Shown here piece by piece: positions 31,871-44,063 of a stretch of 64,000 bases of DNA (the first letter of the stretch is position 1; every line of letters starts with the position of its first letter). Source of the DNA: Dactylonectria macrodidyma (taxonomy: Eukaryota > Ascomycota > Sordariomycetes > Hypocreales > Nectriaceae); the NCBI GenBank assembly GCA_020744425.1, contig JAGMUV010000001.1, forward strand, positions 6,572,001 through 6,636,000, read 5' to 3'. The notes beneath the pieces are model-generated. The model was not told where the DNA came from and did no database searches. It saw only the letters and a list, made by a program, of their open reading frames with translations. A program made the translations under genes and the position numbers.

Positions 31871-34563
31871 GATGGCTAGCGCTGGGGCGTCGAAGGCGTT
31901 TCTTTAGAACTGTAGGGACTGTTGCAGGTAGTGCTGTGTGTTAACTAATCACGATAAGTGGGCAAAGCCACTGAATAATGAAAATGGGTCAGCTGTGACG
32001 GCTCGGCAAGTTCCGCGATTTAGTGTCCCATACCAGAGTCCCGGCTGAACGGACAGTGTGACACTAAGAGCTGGGATGATGCCGTTGGGAAAAGGCGGGG
32101 CGCCGGCACCTGTTTGCTTCGAGTGTGTCGTGCGTGCCGTTGCTCCGTGTGGCGATGCAGAGAGTTCTCGAGAGAGTTGCTGCTTGGATAGCTGTGCGAG
32201 TGCCGATCACTGAGTTGAATCTCAAGTGATGGTTGGCCTGGAGGCGCTATATCTCAACTGCCGGCTTGATGATCTGGTTGGTGTCGGTGTGCTCGTCTCG
32301 ATGCCGATGGATCATGGCCTCTGCGCAGGCTCTGCAATGGATGGGCGGGGTCAAGAGTGGGAAGAGGGCCAGATAAAGGCCCCTGTGGGCTATAAATCAA
32401 AACGGTTCTCTGGGTGGGAATGACTCGTGCCGTGGCCCAAGACATCGGACCAAACGCCACGGCCTCGCAAGCAAGGTTCGAGACGGTTTTCGTCTTGTGG
32501 CGTATTCTCGGATAGACTCATCCATTCGGAACCCAGGGACATGGCTACCCCGGGAGTTTAGCACTGCACTAAGACCGGCGGATCGCGCGTTCCGCCGATG
32601 CTAATTGGTATGCTGTAGCGAGGCTGGCAATGGCAATGTCACTTGCAAGCCATGGGAGGAACTGGGAGAATAATAGGGGTCCGTATGAGCATGTTTATTG
32701 CGGTGATAAGACTAAGCTACAGGAGACTAATCAGTGACCGGGTGTCTCACATTCATATCTGTGAGCGGCCTATGATGCCGCGTCAGTGCCCGCTCATCCG
32801 AGAAAGTCGGTGAGAGGACGTCAGCCACGACTACGACTGCCGTGACATTCTTCTAGACTTAAATGAGGGATGCAGGTGGACAGATACTAGAAAAATATAC
32901 TGACACGTGGATGATATTCAGGTACTCCCAATGCTCGGAAATGTCGGGGCGGCCAAATTATTGCACAGGCCAGCCACCATCAAAACCTTGAAATATGTGC
33001 GGACGCTAACCCACCCTCGCTCCAATAGTGTCATTGCGATCGATGCTCAATCTTGAAGTTGCTCGAATCGAATCTCCGCAGAGAACCTGGGGTAAGCGGG
33101 TCACTAGGCAAGGGTCTTGCTGCCGTAAGAATATGGGCCATTTCCTTTCTCAATGTTAATTTCCATTCACCCGATTCGCCCATCCTTGAACACATCCTCA
33201 CCGTCTTCTTCTAGTCCCCCCCCCTTCAAAAAAAATTTAAAATTTAAAAAACTGCTACGTTTGCCGACCTTATCAAGCACATCTCCCACGGTGGGATGGA
33301 CTTTCTAGAACATTCATCTAATGATAGGAGAAACCCTAAAAGCCACACCTAAAAGCCTTCAAACCTCTTAGTCCTCGACGTTGGAAGTCCCGGAAAAGCC
33401 TCACTAAGTGAATGGACCCTGATCCGGAATCAGCAATAGCAAGTGGGCTGGAGTTAACGGCATTTCACGAACTGAGACCACAGTCAACCGGAGTCATGGC
33501 CAAGATTTATACAGCGCAGCGTGGCTACGGCCGTGGCGTACCAATCTCCACCGGAGTCGACCCGTATGCGGCATGTTTCTCATCCAAGACCTTGTAGATG
33601 TGGCATTTGCGGTGAGCTCCTGCTACGTAATACCGATCCTTTGCCCTGGTCAAAAAGGGTTGGAATGACGACTCATCTATTTAGGAGAGCTCTCATTGCC
33701 GTTCGATCGCATGGTCAAGGGCGGTACCATTCCGTCAAGTTAGGGTTCGGTGTGGCTAGATGCTTCGGAACTAAAAGCGCAATTCGTTTCACGGTCTCCG
33801 TCATGAAGTTTGCTCTCAGAAAGCAGGTCTTTACTTGACATTCCGTCCACTACTCGTCAAATATCCGACCAGTTCATCGATATGGATGACCACGGTTATT
33901 GAATCTGTTGCGAGCTGGATATTGAACTTCGTTGCGCCCTGCTTGATGATAGACACGATGGTAAGCTCAGTGCCGACCTCCCGAGGGACCGATTCTCAGA
34001 CATCTTTTCAAGATTCTTAAAATACTTCTGCTGCAAATAAAATCCTTCGATTGGAGCAAAAGGTGGGTGGAGAAGTGGCGTTGTATGGCGGGGGCTTCGC
34101 GCCACCGGCCTCATCTGGACACGGCTGAAAATCCAGAAACATAGAAGTTTTCTTAGCGATTCAAGCAATTGGATAACCAATTAGCGAAGACCAATACCCC
34201 GATCGCCCGAAGTCAAGGTTCATGACTGTGTCATGTCAAGTAGTTAAATCTGCTAATTGCTAATCTCAGTTAGGGTTTAGCATTGGGAATAATTAAGCAG
34301 TGCAGTTTCATCCTGTGGTGAATAATGCCAAGCTTGAAAGTTTGCGTCACAGCAGTGTAGCTTTCTAAATGAATGATCATCCGAATGCAATAAGCACCTA
34401 AGGCGACATAGTATGATCATCCATTCAACGGCGTCGGATCTGAATGCTGCTTTGATGAGTTTCCCAGATATCTATAGAAAGGGACACCCTATGACAAACC
34501 ACACCTACAGTGTCGCAATTCTAGGTACGCAAGACCTTAGTATACAAAAATGCTAACTATGCC
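31871..34563. other. 2.7 kb intergenic region, nothing recognised
   Basis: Long stretch between the seven-TM gene and the permease gene. Short open frames (32226-32423, 33412-33597, 33521-33838) show no family signature and no consistent splice structure. A TATAAATC at about 32391 might belong to an unrecognised transcript. A poly-C/poly-A junction lies at 33213-33250. Confidence 0.45.
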
Positions 34564-36592
34564 CTAGACATTGGAGACTTCGTGATTGGCACTCGTGCGC
34601 TTCTCACTATAGGTTGGAGAGACATCATGCGATACTACGCCCCCACCGGTCCTGCGACGCAAGCGACCTTGCTCATCATGAGTCTCGTCCCACTCAGCAA
34701 GTTCGGAGTAAGGTACGCGAACTAGGTGATGTGTATTGGCACCACTGTCGCCATCGACATCGATTACCTGGGACCGGATGGTGTAGTTCTTCCACTTGGG
34801 CAGCAAGTACATCCAAAAGATGTAATACAGGCCGCAAATGATCATACTGTATTCCAGATCATTAGAATGAGTTGGAGAGAACAGCCGGGAGCCTTGGAAT
34901 GAGAATGACTTACATGGCAATACCGACAATACAGTACGTGGCGTAAAAGAAGCTGACATCTCCGGCGTAAATACCTCCCTTGGGAGGGAACCAAGGCATC
35001 ACCAAGAGGTAGATCTGGACGAGGAGATAGAAAGCTGGCGCCACAAGCCATGCCTTGAACGCAGACGCAGGAGTGCCCGAACGAGCACGGCGACGTCGCA
35101 CGAGAAAGAGACCAGTCGCCATGGCGACGTAGAAAATAGCGTCTGGATATGTCTTCAAGCTGACGACTATGAAAACAGATTAGCAACACCTAAGACAGGG
35201 GATGAACAGTCTTCACGTACCAAATGAGAACGCATCGCCTGCTGGAGGTGCAACGATCATGATGAAAGTGAATAGCCACTTTAGGAGATAGGGTCCGATG
35301 GGCGTTCCGAAAGGACGGGTAGACACCCAGAAGTCGGTGAAAGGCAAGACACCTTGTCGTCCAATCTCACGAATCTGACGCGACTGGCCGATCAGGACAA
35401 CGAGGAGGTTGCCGAAAGAACTCAGTAGGACGCAAAAGTTGAGGGCAGACTCGGCGGTATCCCCGAAAGCAGTCTGGAAAAAGACAGCAGCAGCAATCTC
35501 ACCAGACTCGGCAAATTCCTCCTTGGTTACAGCGGAAAAGTAAGCAATGTTGCAGAGAAAATACAAGACAAAGACGACAAGCAGGGACAAGGACGCGTTC
35601 TTCTTCAGTGTCGGGATAGGGTTTTTGATCTCGTTTGCCACGTTGAAGGCGTTCTGCCATCCGGCGTACGCAAACGTGATGCTGACCATGGCGGAGGAGA
35701 GGTCGTTGCCGTTGTCGGTTGTTCCCGCAAAGCCATTGCGGAAGTTGGCACCTGGGTCTTTGATGCGCGAGTTGTGTCCGCCGAGGATCACGAGCCCGGA
35801 GATAGAAATGAATGTGAGGAGGATGAGCTTGAGAGCGCCGATGACGTTGGAGGCCCAGAGAGAATATTTGTTGTGCGCAACGACACCTGGAGCTAGTTAG
35901 TCTAAGGTATCCTACATACCTCCATAGGACAAGCTTACAAATAACGGCAAAGGTGTATGCAGCGATGGCAACACCCTTCATCTCCCAGTCAGAAGGTGTT
36001 CTGCCAGCAATGCGCCAAAGGTAGCGAGACAGGACGATGGCGTTGCTGCTACTGAATGAGAGAAGGACCGATTGGACAGCGTAGGCGACGGGGAAGAAAT
36101 GCTTCGGACGCGGATAGGATTGCTCAAGCCATACGACCTCGGAGCCGCTGCGGCTAGGATAATAGCTTGTGAACTCGAGATATGTGGCGAGACCGGCAGC
36201 TGCACAGAAGAAGCCAATGACCCAGTATATGAGAGCGAGGCCGATAGAGCCAGTGCGGCCAAGAATAGATCCAGCTGGAAGCTGAAATGAGCAAAGACGA
36301 AGACACCATAAACTAACAGTAACTTACGAGTTGAGAAAATACCAGTTCCGATCATCATGTTGACATTCAAGAAGATGATGGTAATCCAATTGACATGGTA
36401 TCCAAGCGGCGACTTCGACTCAACCGGGGCGCCGACAGCCTCCTGATAGCCCTTGCCGCCATTGCCTCCCACGGCACGAACATAGGCAAGATCGCCATCG
36501 CGAATGATGGACGCCTCGCTGTCGGAGTTGTAGTTGCTGCTGTCTGGCGCAAGCTCCGGCCTGGTCTCAGGCTTGAGCCACGATAAACCCAT
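34564..36592 (-). CDS. amino-acid permease, methionine permease (Mup1)-like
   Basis: APC-superfamily amino-acid transporter of about 12 helices in the plasma membrane; 600 residues. Exons 36592-36328, 36274-35939, 35886-35221, 35166-34914 and 34846-34564. Key strings are NVNMMIGTGIFST (helix 1 substrate site), GSIGLALIYWVIGFF, SGSEVVWLEQSYPRP, AVQSVLLSFSSSNAIVLSRY and the helix 6 segment FAYAGWQNAFNVANEIKNP, as in fungal Mup1-type proteins. The N-terminus is long, acidic and presumably cytosolic, and the C-terminal tail is hydrophilic (ELAEWDETHDEQGRLRRR). The ATG at 36592 is used because the frame upstream offers only TTG. A TATTTAT-type box lies about 120 bp upstream (36709). Substrate could be methionine or another neutral amino acid. 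Confidence 0.9.
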
Positions 36593-37215
36593 GGCCCCTT
36601 GGAGAGTCTTAGATAGATTAAGAAACAAGGCAGCTCAGGAAAGAGGTCGAAAGAAAGTCGCTGGTGGAGTGAACAGGGGCTTATTTAGAGGGGCAGAAGC
36701 GCAGGTGCTATTTATGATAAAAACATCTCCCGCGACGATGGCCGAACGTGGGGGTTCTTTTAAGCATCATCCCATCCATCCCCCGACGTTTAAAGAAGCG
36801 CACAGGCTCCGAGAGCAAATACTTCGATAGGGACAATGGTAGTGCGTATCTCTCGGCACAATGACACAATCGCCCTTGAACGTGCCCGAGAAATGCTACC
36901 TTCCTACCTTAGCAAGGCCAAGCAAGCACGCCATGTAGGCGATCATGGCGACGCAGTCGCATCAAAACGCAGCCTTCGAGGCGGCCGCCGATGCCAAGAT
37001 CAACGTCCTGGTAAATCTTAAAGCTGGCAAGCCAATGGGGCGACTTTATTTACTGATCCATTCGACGCAATGCAACGTTGAAGGCGACTGTCTTGCCAGC
37101 ATGGCTCCCGTTATGAAATTGGACAAGGTGAGGCCATTGGTTCAGCCAAAATCGAGTATCCTGCTGGACAGCTGTGCCGTTTCTTGGGGTCTTGGCCGGC
37201 CCATTTCTTGACTAT
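36593..37215. other. intergenic, possible gene fragment
   Basis: Promoter side of the permease gene. A plus-strand frame at 36945-37211 starts MATQSHQNAAFEAAADAKIN, which reads like a real N-terminus and is followed by a GTAAAT donor. I cannot find the rest of a gene, so it may be another fragment like those at 37.2-38.6 kb. Confidence 0.35.
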
Positions 37216-37860
37216 TCAGCACGGAAAAGTCCTTGCAATAGCTCTGAAGAGAGTAGTCTGTGACCTGACACTATTCTTGGCTTTGCTTGGTGTCGGTCGA
37301 TGGTTGCCGCTGGTCCCATGCGGGCCTTGAACCGTTTCCAACCATTTGGAGTTGCTACACGGTAGAGTGGGGGCGGTTTTGATGCGAAGATGGGCCTGTG
37401 GAAATGCAACCATGATGCTTGACTTACCCCCGGCTAGATTTCCTGTCACGAAATGATGTGATGGCACACCTTGTTGACTGTCAGCGGCAACATAATAGTA
37501 AGGCAAAATACCCTAGTTACAGACCTTGATGACTACTGAGCCGATGCCGACAGTACTGCCCTTGCCGATCCGGGCTCCGGCCAGGACAAGGATGCGTCTT
37601 CCAATCCACACGTGGGCCTCAATGTGTATATCTTTGCCAGCTTCCGGACCCATGAGCCCGTTCCGGACCGCTGGATCCAGAGGTTGGATAGCACCGTAAA
37701 GGCAAACATTAGGGCTGAACAAGACATGGTCTCCTAGGGTAATCAAGTGGTTACACATGATGACGAAGGCCTTTGTCGATTCCAATGGAGCCGCTCTCGA
37801 GAAGTTGATGTGACTTAACCAGTGGATCGCCGCCATGCCGACAGTGAGTATGGGAATCAA
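37216..37860 (-). pseudogene. sugar O-acetyltransferase (hexapeptide) fragment
   Basis: Minus-strand relic related to maltose/galactoside O-acetyltransferases (left-handed beta-helix acyltransferases using acetyl-CoA). The part at 37860-37513 reads LITLGDHVLFSPNVCLYGAI, then QPLDPAVRN and HVWIGRRILVLAGARIGKGS, then TVGIGSVVIK. After a possible intron (GTAACT donor near 37527) the sequence VPSHHFVTGNLAGG corresponds to the usual VP...VAGNPA end. The N-terminal domain and the start of the helix (normally a DYGYNI...NFNC segment) are missing or scrambled, and a long unrelated tail follows. The active-site His of this family (in TATHPLDP) is absent: the corresponding stretch here reads YGAIQPLDP, with Gln at that place. 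Likely non-functional. Confidence 0.55.
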
Positions 37861-38046
37861 GGATCCGACTCCAAGGGTGTGACCAGAGAAGGGTATGCCT
37901 TACTGCTGCTTGCCTCGATACAAGACGGCGTGCTGATTAGAACTGCTGGTTTGGCTGGGCGGACGCTAGCTATGTATAAGGCTTGTAGATTGTAGATGCA
38001 TACGGTATGTAGATGAAGTACTAGACAAGCATGACAACGCTTTCTG

Positions 38047-38340
38047 TCTAAGAAAAAAAGGGCCTTTTCGAGTAGCTCAGCGCACAGTCCAGAGCCGCAA
38101 TGACGAACTAGAGAAGTGCCAGGACGGCGAAGCCGTAAACATAGAGGGTCCGGCGGCTAAAATATGAAAGCGTGAACCACGAGAGAATTGTGCCGAAAGC
38201 TCCAAGATCTATCATTCCGACACCCATGCTGAAGGATTGTTTTCGTGGCAAGCCTGCCATCTGGAAGAAATACGTTGTGAATGTGACAAGATAAACGCCG
38301 GAGACGACCTGGATGCACATGACGCCGATCGAGATCTTTG
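38047..38340 (-). pseudogene. MFS sugar-transporter fragment
   Basis: Minus-strand piece of a sugar-porter MFS protein (maltose/alpha-glucoside permease type): TKISIGVMCIQVVSGVYLVT, then TYFFQMAGLPRKQSFSMGVG and GTILSWFTLSYFSRRTLYVYG (split here only for display; the last includes the conserved GRRT-like loop as SRRT). The frame meets a TAG at 38108 but hydrophobic sequence continues beyond it (FVIAALDCALSYSKRPFF), as if CAG had become TAG. Upstream of about 38340 the transporter ends and an unrelated oxidase fragment on the plus strand begins. Only one of the six helix pairs remains, so this is not a working gene. Confidence 0.6.
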
Positions 38341-38361
38341 TGCGTCTGTTGTTTTAGTATG

Positions 38362-38629
38362 GCAGTTTAGCACTGGCTGGGCGCGGGCTCAGGATGATCT
38401 CCGGTTGACCAGCTGGGCGCGTAGAACATTCGATCATCTCGAGTCGGTGAACCGCAAAAAGGGCCTAGCATCCAGCTTCATCTATATGGGAGACACTAAT
38501 GAACTCCAAGACCCTTTTGTTTCCTTTCCACTGAAAAACGTCCAACGGTTGAGGAAGATTCGAGAAGCGTATGACCCTGAGCGCGTCATCGTTAAGTTGA
38601 ACTGGGGAGGGTTCAAGCTCAGCCCTTAA
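38362..38629 (+). pseudogene. C-terminal fragment of FAD-linked (BBE-type) oxidoreductase
   Basis: Plus-strand frame with the C-terminal signature of berberine-bridge-enzyme-like FAD oxidases: SSFIYMGDTNELQDPFVSF, then RLRKIREAYDPERVI and LNWGGFKLSP followed by stop. In intact family members the FAD-binding domain of about 350 residues precedes this. It is missing here, replaced by the divergent transporter fragment. No start codon in a sensible position is present. Confidence 0.6.
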
Positions 38630-40132
38630 GTGTGCAATTTCTTTACCTCAATCACCCCTTGACGCACTGAGCGACTGATCAAACTTTAACGCCCTAATAC
38701 TTCTACCGACATAAACCCTTGCCAGCTGCAATTGTTTATCTATAATGGGAAACGACTCAGACCGTTACTTCTCGCACTCGCCAACTCTTCAATCAACCAC
38801 AGCGAGGATAGACACATGGCCTGCTTTGTAAATTGAACAAGATGCTCATTTCAGAAAAGGGTCTCGCAAGTTTTGGTAGTCTTACAAAGAATCGTGCATA
38901 GTTATATCTTAAAACCTTTATCATTCTTGCCCATGTCTACATAACAGGTCGATACGTTCCCGGATGTGAGGTCGCAAATACTATTTAAATAAATATAGAT
39001 CCTAAAAACATGTACATTTGTCTTCGAAACGGCTGGCTACGGGGAATGAACATGATCGTAAGTACTAGACGAACTCAGTATTACAAGAGCGGGGAACTAG
39101 TGGAGTTATAAGAGGTGAAAGGGGTAGCCAAAGCGGCGAAGCATCAAATCACTAGCAGAGATATAAACGCCCGAATTATTACGCCAGAAGGCCATCATTG
39201 CCAAATGTTTGACAGAAGAAGTCACTTGTAGGTAAGGAGGTGTAAATATTTGTTTGCAAGAGCAATATTGCACCCAAGCTGACCCTATATTTTTCACCTG
39301 ATTTTCAGCTCGTCCTAGGACCATCGGGATTCTGCAAGTAATCTTTGTGGCACTCCAACTCCACATATTAAATACAATTCATATGAAACAGCAAATGGTC
39401 CAAACATAATTGCTTGATAATAGTTTACCCCGTGCCCAATTTTGGCAGTTGATTGCGCCGGTGACCTGGTAGCGTGCTAGACATGAAACCAACATGTATC
39501 GCACAGTCCACTTAACCCTTAAAACACGAACAGTTTCGGCCTCATGAGACAGCTGCTGGCTAGATTACGGGAGATTATTTCATGATCGATATATACTAAT
39601 ATACTAGCACTATGGAGTTCAGAGTAGCATCCCCGTGATGATTGCCCCATTTCATACGTTCCCAGCCCAAACAAAGTTTAATAAATCTTTTAGGTTAGAT
39701 CGGTCCGTTTTCGGCGGATTTTACTTCCCCTTCTGGAGTGAAACGGATGACAAGTTCCAGTTTAATTGCCACTACGCCGTACATTTGCCAACCGGATAAA
39801 TCCTTTTCCCTGGGACAAGTATAGACATATGCACCCCAGTTTATAAATCACCGGAGCTCTTCTGTAATTGGGAGTTAGGCATGATTTGCATCGGGTAGGC
39901 CGGTCCTAGCTACCGGGCTACCCTTGTAAGTGGTGCCTCATGCTAGGGGGCCCGCCGAGGGTAGCATCGCGTTGAAGCTTAGGCCCATGACATCAATGCT
40001 TTAATAAGTTCAAACGGGGCAGTTCGGAGCAGACCGAAAGAATGAAGTGCAAATCATAGTGGGTAGGATTTCATCTTTTAAACAGCTCTTCCCCAGCTCT
40101 AGTGCCAAGGTCTCTGTATAGATAGACATAGC
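38630..40132. other. 1.5 kb intergenic region
   Basis: AT-rich region (for example 38960-39010 and 39580-39600) with no supportable gene. The frame at 39106-39366 minus has no family resemblance. The right end is the promoter of the feruloyl esterase gene. Confidence 0.5.
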
Positions 40133-41728
40133 ATGAGTCCTCTTCTTCATTACACCTCCAATATGAAGTTGCTCAAACTCTCAGCGATGCTGCTGCTACC
40201 AGCGGCTCAGAATATCATCGGCACTTTCACCGACGATTGTGTCGACTTGGCAACGTCGTTAAACCTCGACAACACGACCGTCTGGTTTACCCATGTTGAA
40301 AAGGCAGGCTCTAACCTCACCTTCCCCGGAAATCACCCTACCTGTAATCGCCCCAGTCAAGTTGTCGATGTCGACATTTGTCGGGTCGTAATGCTGGTCA
40401 CTACAGGCCCGACAAGTAACATCAGTCTCGAGGCCTGGCTTCCATCCAATTGGACCGGGCGTTTCCTCAGCACCGGCAATGGAGGAACCGGCGGATGTAT
40501 CCAGTATGAAGATATGGCTTATGGCGCGGCACGGGGCTTTGCTACCGTCGGTGCTAATAACGGTCACAACGGGACTATCGGCACCCCCTTTTACCACAAC
40601 CCGGGCGTCATCGAAGATTTTGCCTATCGGTCTCTTCACACTGGCGTTGTTGTCGGAAAGGAAGTCAGCCAAGCTTTTTACGGAAAGAATCACACCAAGT
40701 CATACTACCTCGGATGTTCTACCGGCGGCAGACAAGGCTTTAAGGAAGCTCAAGATTTCCCTGACGACTTTGACGGCATTGTAGCCGGCGCTCCCGCTTT
40801 ATCTTTCACCAACCTCACATCTTGGAGTGGCCACTTCTTTACCGCAACTGGCACTGCTGGGTCGCCGAAGTTCCTGTCAAGTGACCTCTGGAATTTAGTC
40901 TTTAAGGACGTTCTGACACAGTGCGATGGTCTTGACGGTCTCATCGACGGCATCATCGAGGATCCCGACCTGTGCCAGTACCGTCCCGAGGCACTTCTTT
41001 GCGGTAGTAACCAGACAGACAGTTGCTTGACCGGAACGCAGGCTCAGACCGTCCGAACCGTGTTCTCCGATCTCTATGGCACTGACGGGTCTCTTGTTTA
41101 TCCCCGCCTGCAGCCCGGCGCTGCCGCCGGCTTCCTCCTCGCGGGCACACCGTTCCCCTACACCGAAGACTGGTTCCGATATGTCGTCTACAATGACTCC
41201 AACTGGGACCCTGCCACTCTCATCCCTGAGGATTATGCCGTCGCCGCCCAGCAGAACCCTTTCAATATTCAGACCTGGAAGGGTGACCTCTCCGGAGTGA
41301 GGAACCGCGGTACGAAGATCTTGCATTACCACGGCCTACAGGATCCCATCATCAGCAGTGATAACTCAGCTCGCTACTACAACTATGTCTCGAGGACGAT
41401 GGGGCTTACGTCGGCCCAGCTAGACGAGTTCTACCGCTACTTCCGTATTTCTGGCATGAATCATTGCGGAGGCGGACCTGGTGCAACCTTCATTGGGAAT
41501 AAACCGACCTCCGTTGCTGGGTACGAGCCCGAGCGGAATGTTTTATCTGCTATTGTTGAATGGGTCGAGAATGGTAACGCACCGGACTGGATTCGGGGCA
41601 CTGCTTATACCGACGGCATCCAGAGCAAAGGAGTTGCTTTCGAGAGGAAGCACTGCAAGTATCCTACGCGCAATGTGTACAACACTACTGGGGACCCTAC
41701 CCTCGCAGAAAGTTGGAACTGTGTGTAA
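40133..41728 (+). CDS. secreted feruloyl esterase B / tannase family protein
   Basis: Intronless, 531 residues from ATG 40133. It hydrolyses ester bonds of ferulic or similar phenolic acids in plant cell walls, or of gallates. The catalytic Ser is in GCSTGG (Ser196), Asp is expected near LDPIISSD-type sequence (here LQDPIISSD), and His is in SGMNHCGGGPG. The cysteines next to Ser and His (CS...HC) are the family's special disulfide. The calcium-loop region DGLDGLIDGIIEDP is present. Many N-glycosylation sites fit secretion. The second ATG (40163) begins MKLLKLSAMLLLPAA, a good signal peptide, so the true start may be there (521 residues); the extra 10 residues of the longer form would be unusual ahead of a signal. 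No related cell-wall genes are adjacent. Confidence 0.92.
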   Translation: MSPLLHYTSNMKLLKLSAMLLLPAAQNIIGTFTDDCVDLATSLNLDNTTVWFTHVEKAGSNLTFPGNHPTCNRPSQVVDVDICRVVMLVTTGPTSNISLEAWLPSNWTGRFLSTGNGGTGGCIQYEDMAYGAARGFATVGANNGHNGTIGTPFYHNPGVIEDFAYRSLHTGVVVGKEVSQAFYGKNHTKSYYLGCSTGGRQGFKEAQDFPDDFDGIVAGAPALSFTNLTSWSGHFFTATGTAGSPKFLSSDLWNLVFKDVLTQCDGLDGLIDGIIEDPDLCQYRPEALLCGSNQTDSCLTGTQAQTVRTVFSDLYGTDGSLVYPRLQPGAAAGFLLAGTPFPYTEDWFRYVVYNDSNWDPATLIPEDYAVAAQQNPFNIQTWKGDLSGVRNRGTKILHYHGLQDPIISSDNSARYYNYVSRTMGLTSAQLDEFYRYFRISGMNHCGGGPGATFIGNKPTSVAGYEPERNVLSAIVEWVENGNAPDWIRGTAYTDGIQSKGVAFERKHCKYPTRNVYNTTGDPTLAESWNCV

Positions 41729-44063
41729 TCGAGACTTACTTGTTTTTATTTTCATTCGTAAATATTAGTTGTTTAGGTTCAGTGAATGAGATTGCCTCGG
41801 CCCCAAGGTCTGAGCTGTATTTGTATGAGTCAATAACGTTGCATTATAAAATCACTTGAAGGAGTGAATTGCTTGTTGTCTATGTGGTTTATCCTTAGTG
41901 CCCTCAGGCAAAGATGCAAGAGGAAACTCGATCTAAATCATCTGTCATTTCATCTTTTACATCTTATATTCTAGCTCCCTTAAATAGGTCCTAGTCATTT
42001 GTCCTTGCACGCTCCCCGTGCTCAATTGAAGACTAGAAAACGATGAGATGCAGCTCTCTCACATGTCTGTCACTCATTCGTGACGGCAGATAGGGTAATC
42101 TAGATCAAATCATTGAGCTAGTCCTGCCGGCTCCTGCGGCTGCCAACTAAGAAACTCGCTACACAAACTCATATGGGGTCATTGTGACGCTTCTTAGGTG
42201 TTCCGTTTGCCTCAGCTGCGCGTCTGCTACAGGCACAGTGCTGCAAAGACCCGCGCCACAGCCCAACGGTAAAGGAGTGGACAAGTCATCCATCGTCATA
42301 TGGGTCATGCCCTTTTGCTGGAATGACAGAGTATCAAAATGCGGACTGGAAGGTGCGAAATTTGACTCGCATAACGATGAGCCTTTGGGACACTGTTAAC
42401 CAAGCTTAATTCTACCACATTAGTAATTAGATTTCTCGTGACGGCTCCGCTTCTGCTGTTCTAATAGACTACAAATTTTAGGTACCTAGATATTCCCATC
42501 ATCAAGTTTTAGCTGCTTCTTCCGTCTACCTCTTCGACGGACTACGTGCTCAATGTGGACGGTTCGGAATCCGACGACATGGAGGTAATAATGGTAGCGG
42601 TTAGTATAGCGTAGTTAGGATTCTCTCAGCTGGCAGGCGCGCGAGGAAATGTAAAATAAGTCATCTTAGTCGTTCAAATGGGAAGAACCAAATTAATTTG
42701 TATCATGAAGTATCCACCTCCTCGTAGTGAGTCTTTGGAAAGATTAGTGTTAAACTAGATCTAGAAATTCGACACGGGAGGTGTTGAATCTGCAATATAG
42801 GAGCTCCCTGCAGGTTGCTGGGATTATCATGTGTTATAGCCACCAACAGGGGGCTAAAAGACACTAGTGCTGGGATAGACGTGTCAAAGGACTTAAAATA
42901 TCCCTCAACTAGGTGAAAAGCTTTAGAAAGCTCTGACCATAATGTAATAACATCCGCTTTTTGAAATATAGCTCTCGGTGGATATAGGGTAAGTGTTGGT
43001 GGCTATAACGCATATTAATCCATGCAATCTGTATGGAGCTCCTATTTTGCAGATTTCAACAGTAAGCATCTACTACGCTTCCTGGCGCAGGGCCTGTCAG
43101 AAGAAATAAGAGTCACCTGACAAAAAACCTGGCAGATTCTTATCTGATTCATTATAATTCATTTTTCATTCCGGAGCCTATAGCAACCGCCGTCTTCACA
43201 GCCATCAGGGAACGAATCAACTAAACACGTGAAAAATCTGTATTATAAAGGGAAAGATAAGAAATGAATCAAAGAGGCATGACTCGACAAAGTGGCTTAC
43301 AGGATGTAAGAAGGGGTAGTGGCTGCGCGGCTTTTAAGACAAAGACAACACGCTAAGCTGATGGCCTTTCTCGACTCCATGATAGCCCGCATCATCTAAT
43401 CTAAAACATGGTCTAACTACGATCAAAACGGGGAGAGGCGCCTTGACACTCGAGAAAAAGCCCCTGAAACGACGCGGGCATACTTGAGACGATCATACAT
43501 GCCACGCGACGGCACCATCATCAAACTCAGTATATAGCACCGACAAACCCATAACGACTCTATCTAATCGGCTTCCCTGTCACGAGTCCATAGTCGCCGC
43601 CCTAAATCTAGGTTTGGCAAGTACATATTTATCTACATCCGAGCGGAGACTCTCATTGAGAGACCACGCCAGCTGAAGCTAGATAATTGGATGGCTGCAG
43701 GATCAAACCCCACCTGTGCCGAGTAAGGACCCGGTTTATGAGGGCCATTGATGAATCCCGAGACTTAAAGGCAGTTGCTTATTAATTCTCTCGGCGACTT
43801 CGGCATCACATCATGTGAGGGGTACATACCTCAATCAACAAATTGCTTGCGTGCCAAAGTAGTAAACTATGTACATCCCACGGATAGTGTCATGACGCCA
43901 TTCCTTGTTGAGCACGGCGCATGTCGTTCTAACGCTTTGAGATGGCATCATACCAAGGTATAAGTAGACGCGACACTCACATACGTTCCACAGATTCAAT
44001 CCACTCTTCGCATAATTACGCTCTGTGATATCCTTTGTGATATCCTACGACACCACAATTACC
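41729..44063. other. 2.3 kb non-coding region with a MITE-like element
   Basis: No gene is supported. The main content is the 280-bp inverted-repeat element at 42782-43061. The surrounding DNA is AT-rich with only short open frames (42184-42399, 43775-43963). Confidence 0.55.
42782..43061. mobile_element. MITE-like element with about 67-bp imperfect terminal inverted repeats
   Basis: Left arm 42782-42848 and right arm 42994-43061 are inverted copies. They begin TGTTGAA(A)TCTGCAA, share TAGGAGCTCC, and end in a perfect 16-bp stretch GTTATAGCCACCAACA. A more divergent 25-bp segment lies between these blocks. The 145-bp core has no open frame. Size and structure fit a non-autonomous DNA transposon. 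I could not see a clear target-site duplication, so the ends may be slightly off. Confidence 0.7.

Noticed and set aside
36945..37211. 88-residue plus-strand frame starting MATQSHQN
   Set aside because: Plausible N-terminus and donor site but no continuation could be found; kept only as a note in the gene-graveyard finding.
39106..39366. 86-residue minus-strand frame
   Set aside because: No family signal, AT-rich context, no splice partners.
40259..40693. 144-residue minus-strand frame within the feruloyl esterase gene
   Set aside because: Antisense shadow of a strongly supported coding region.
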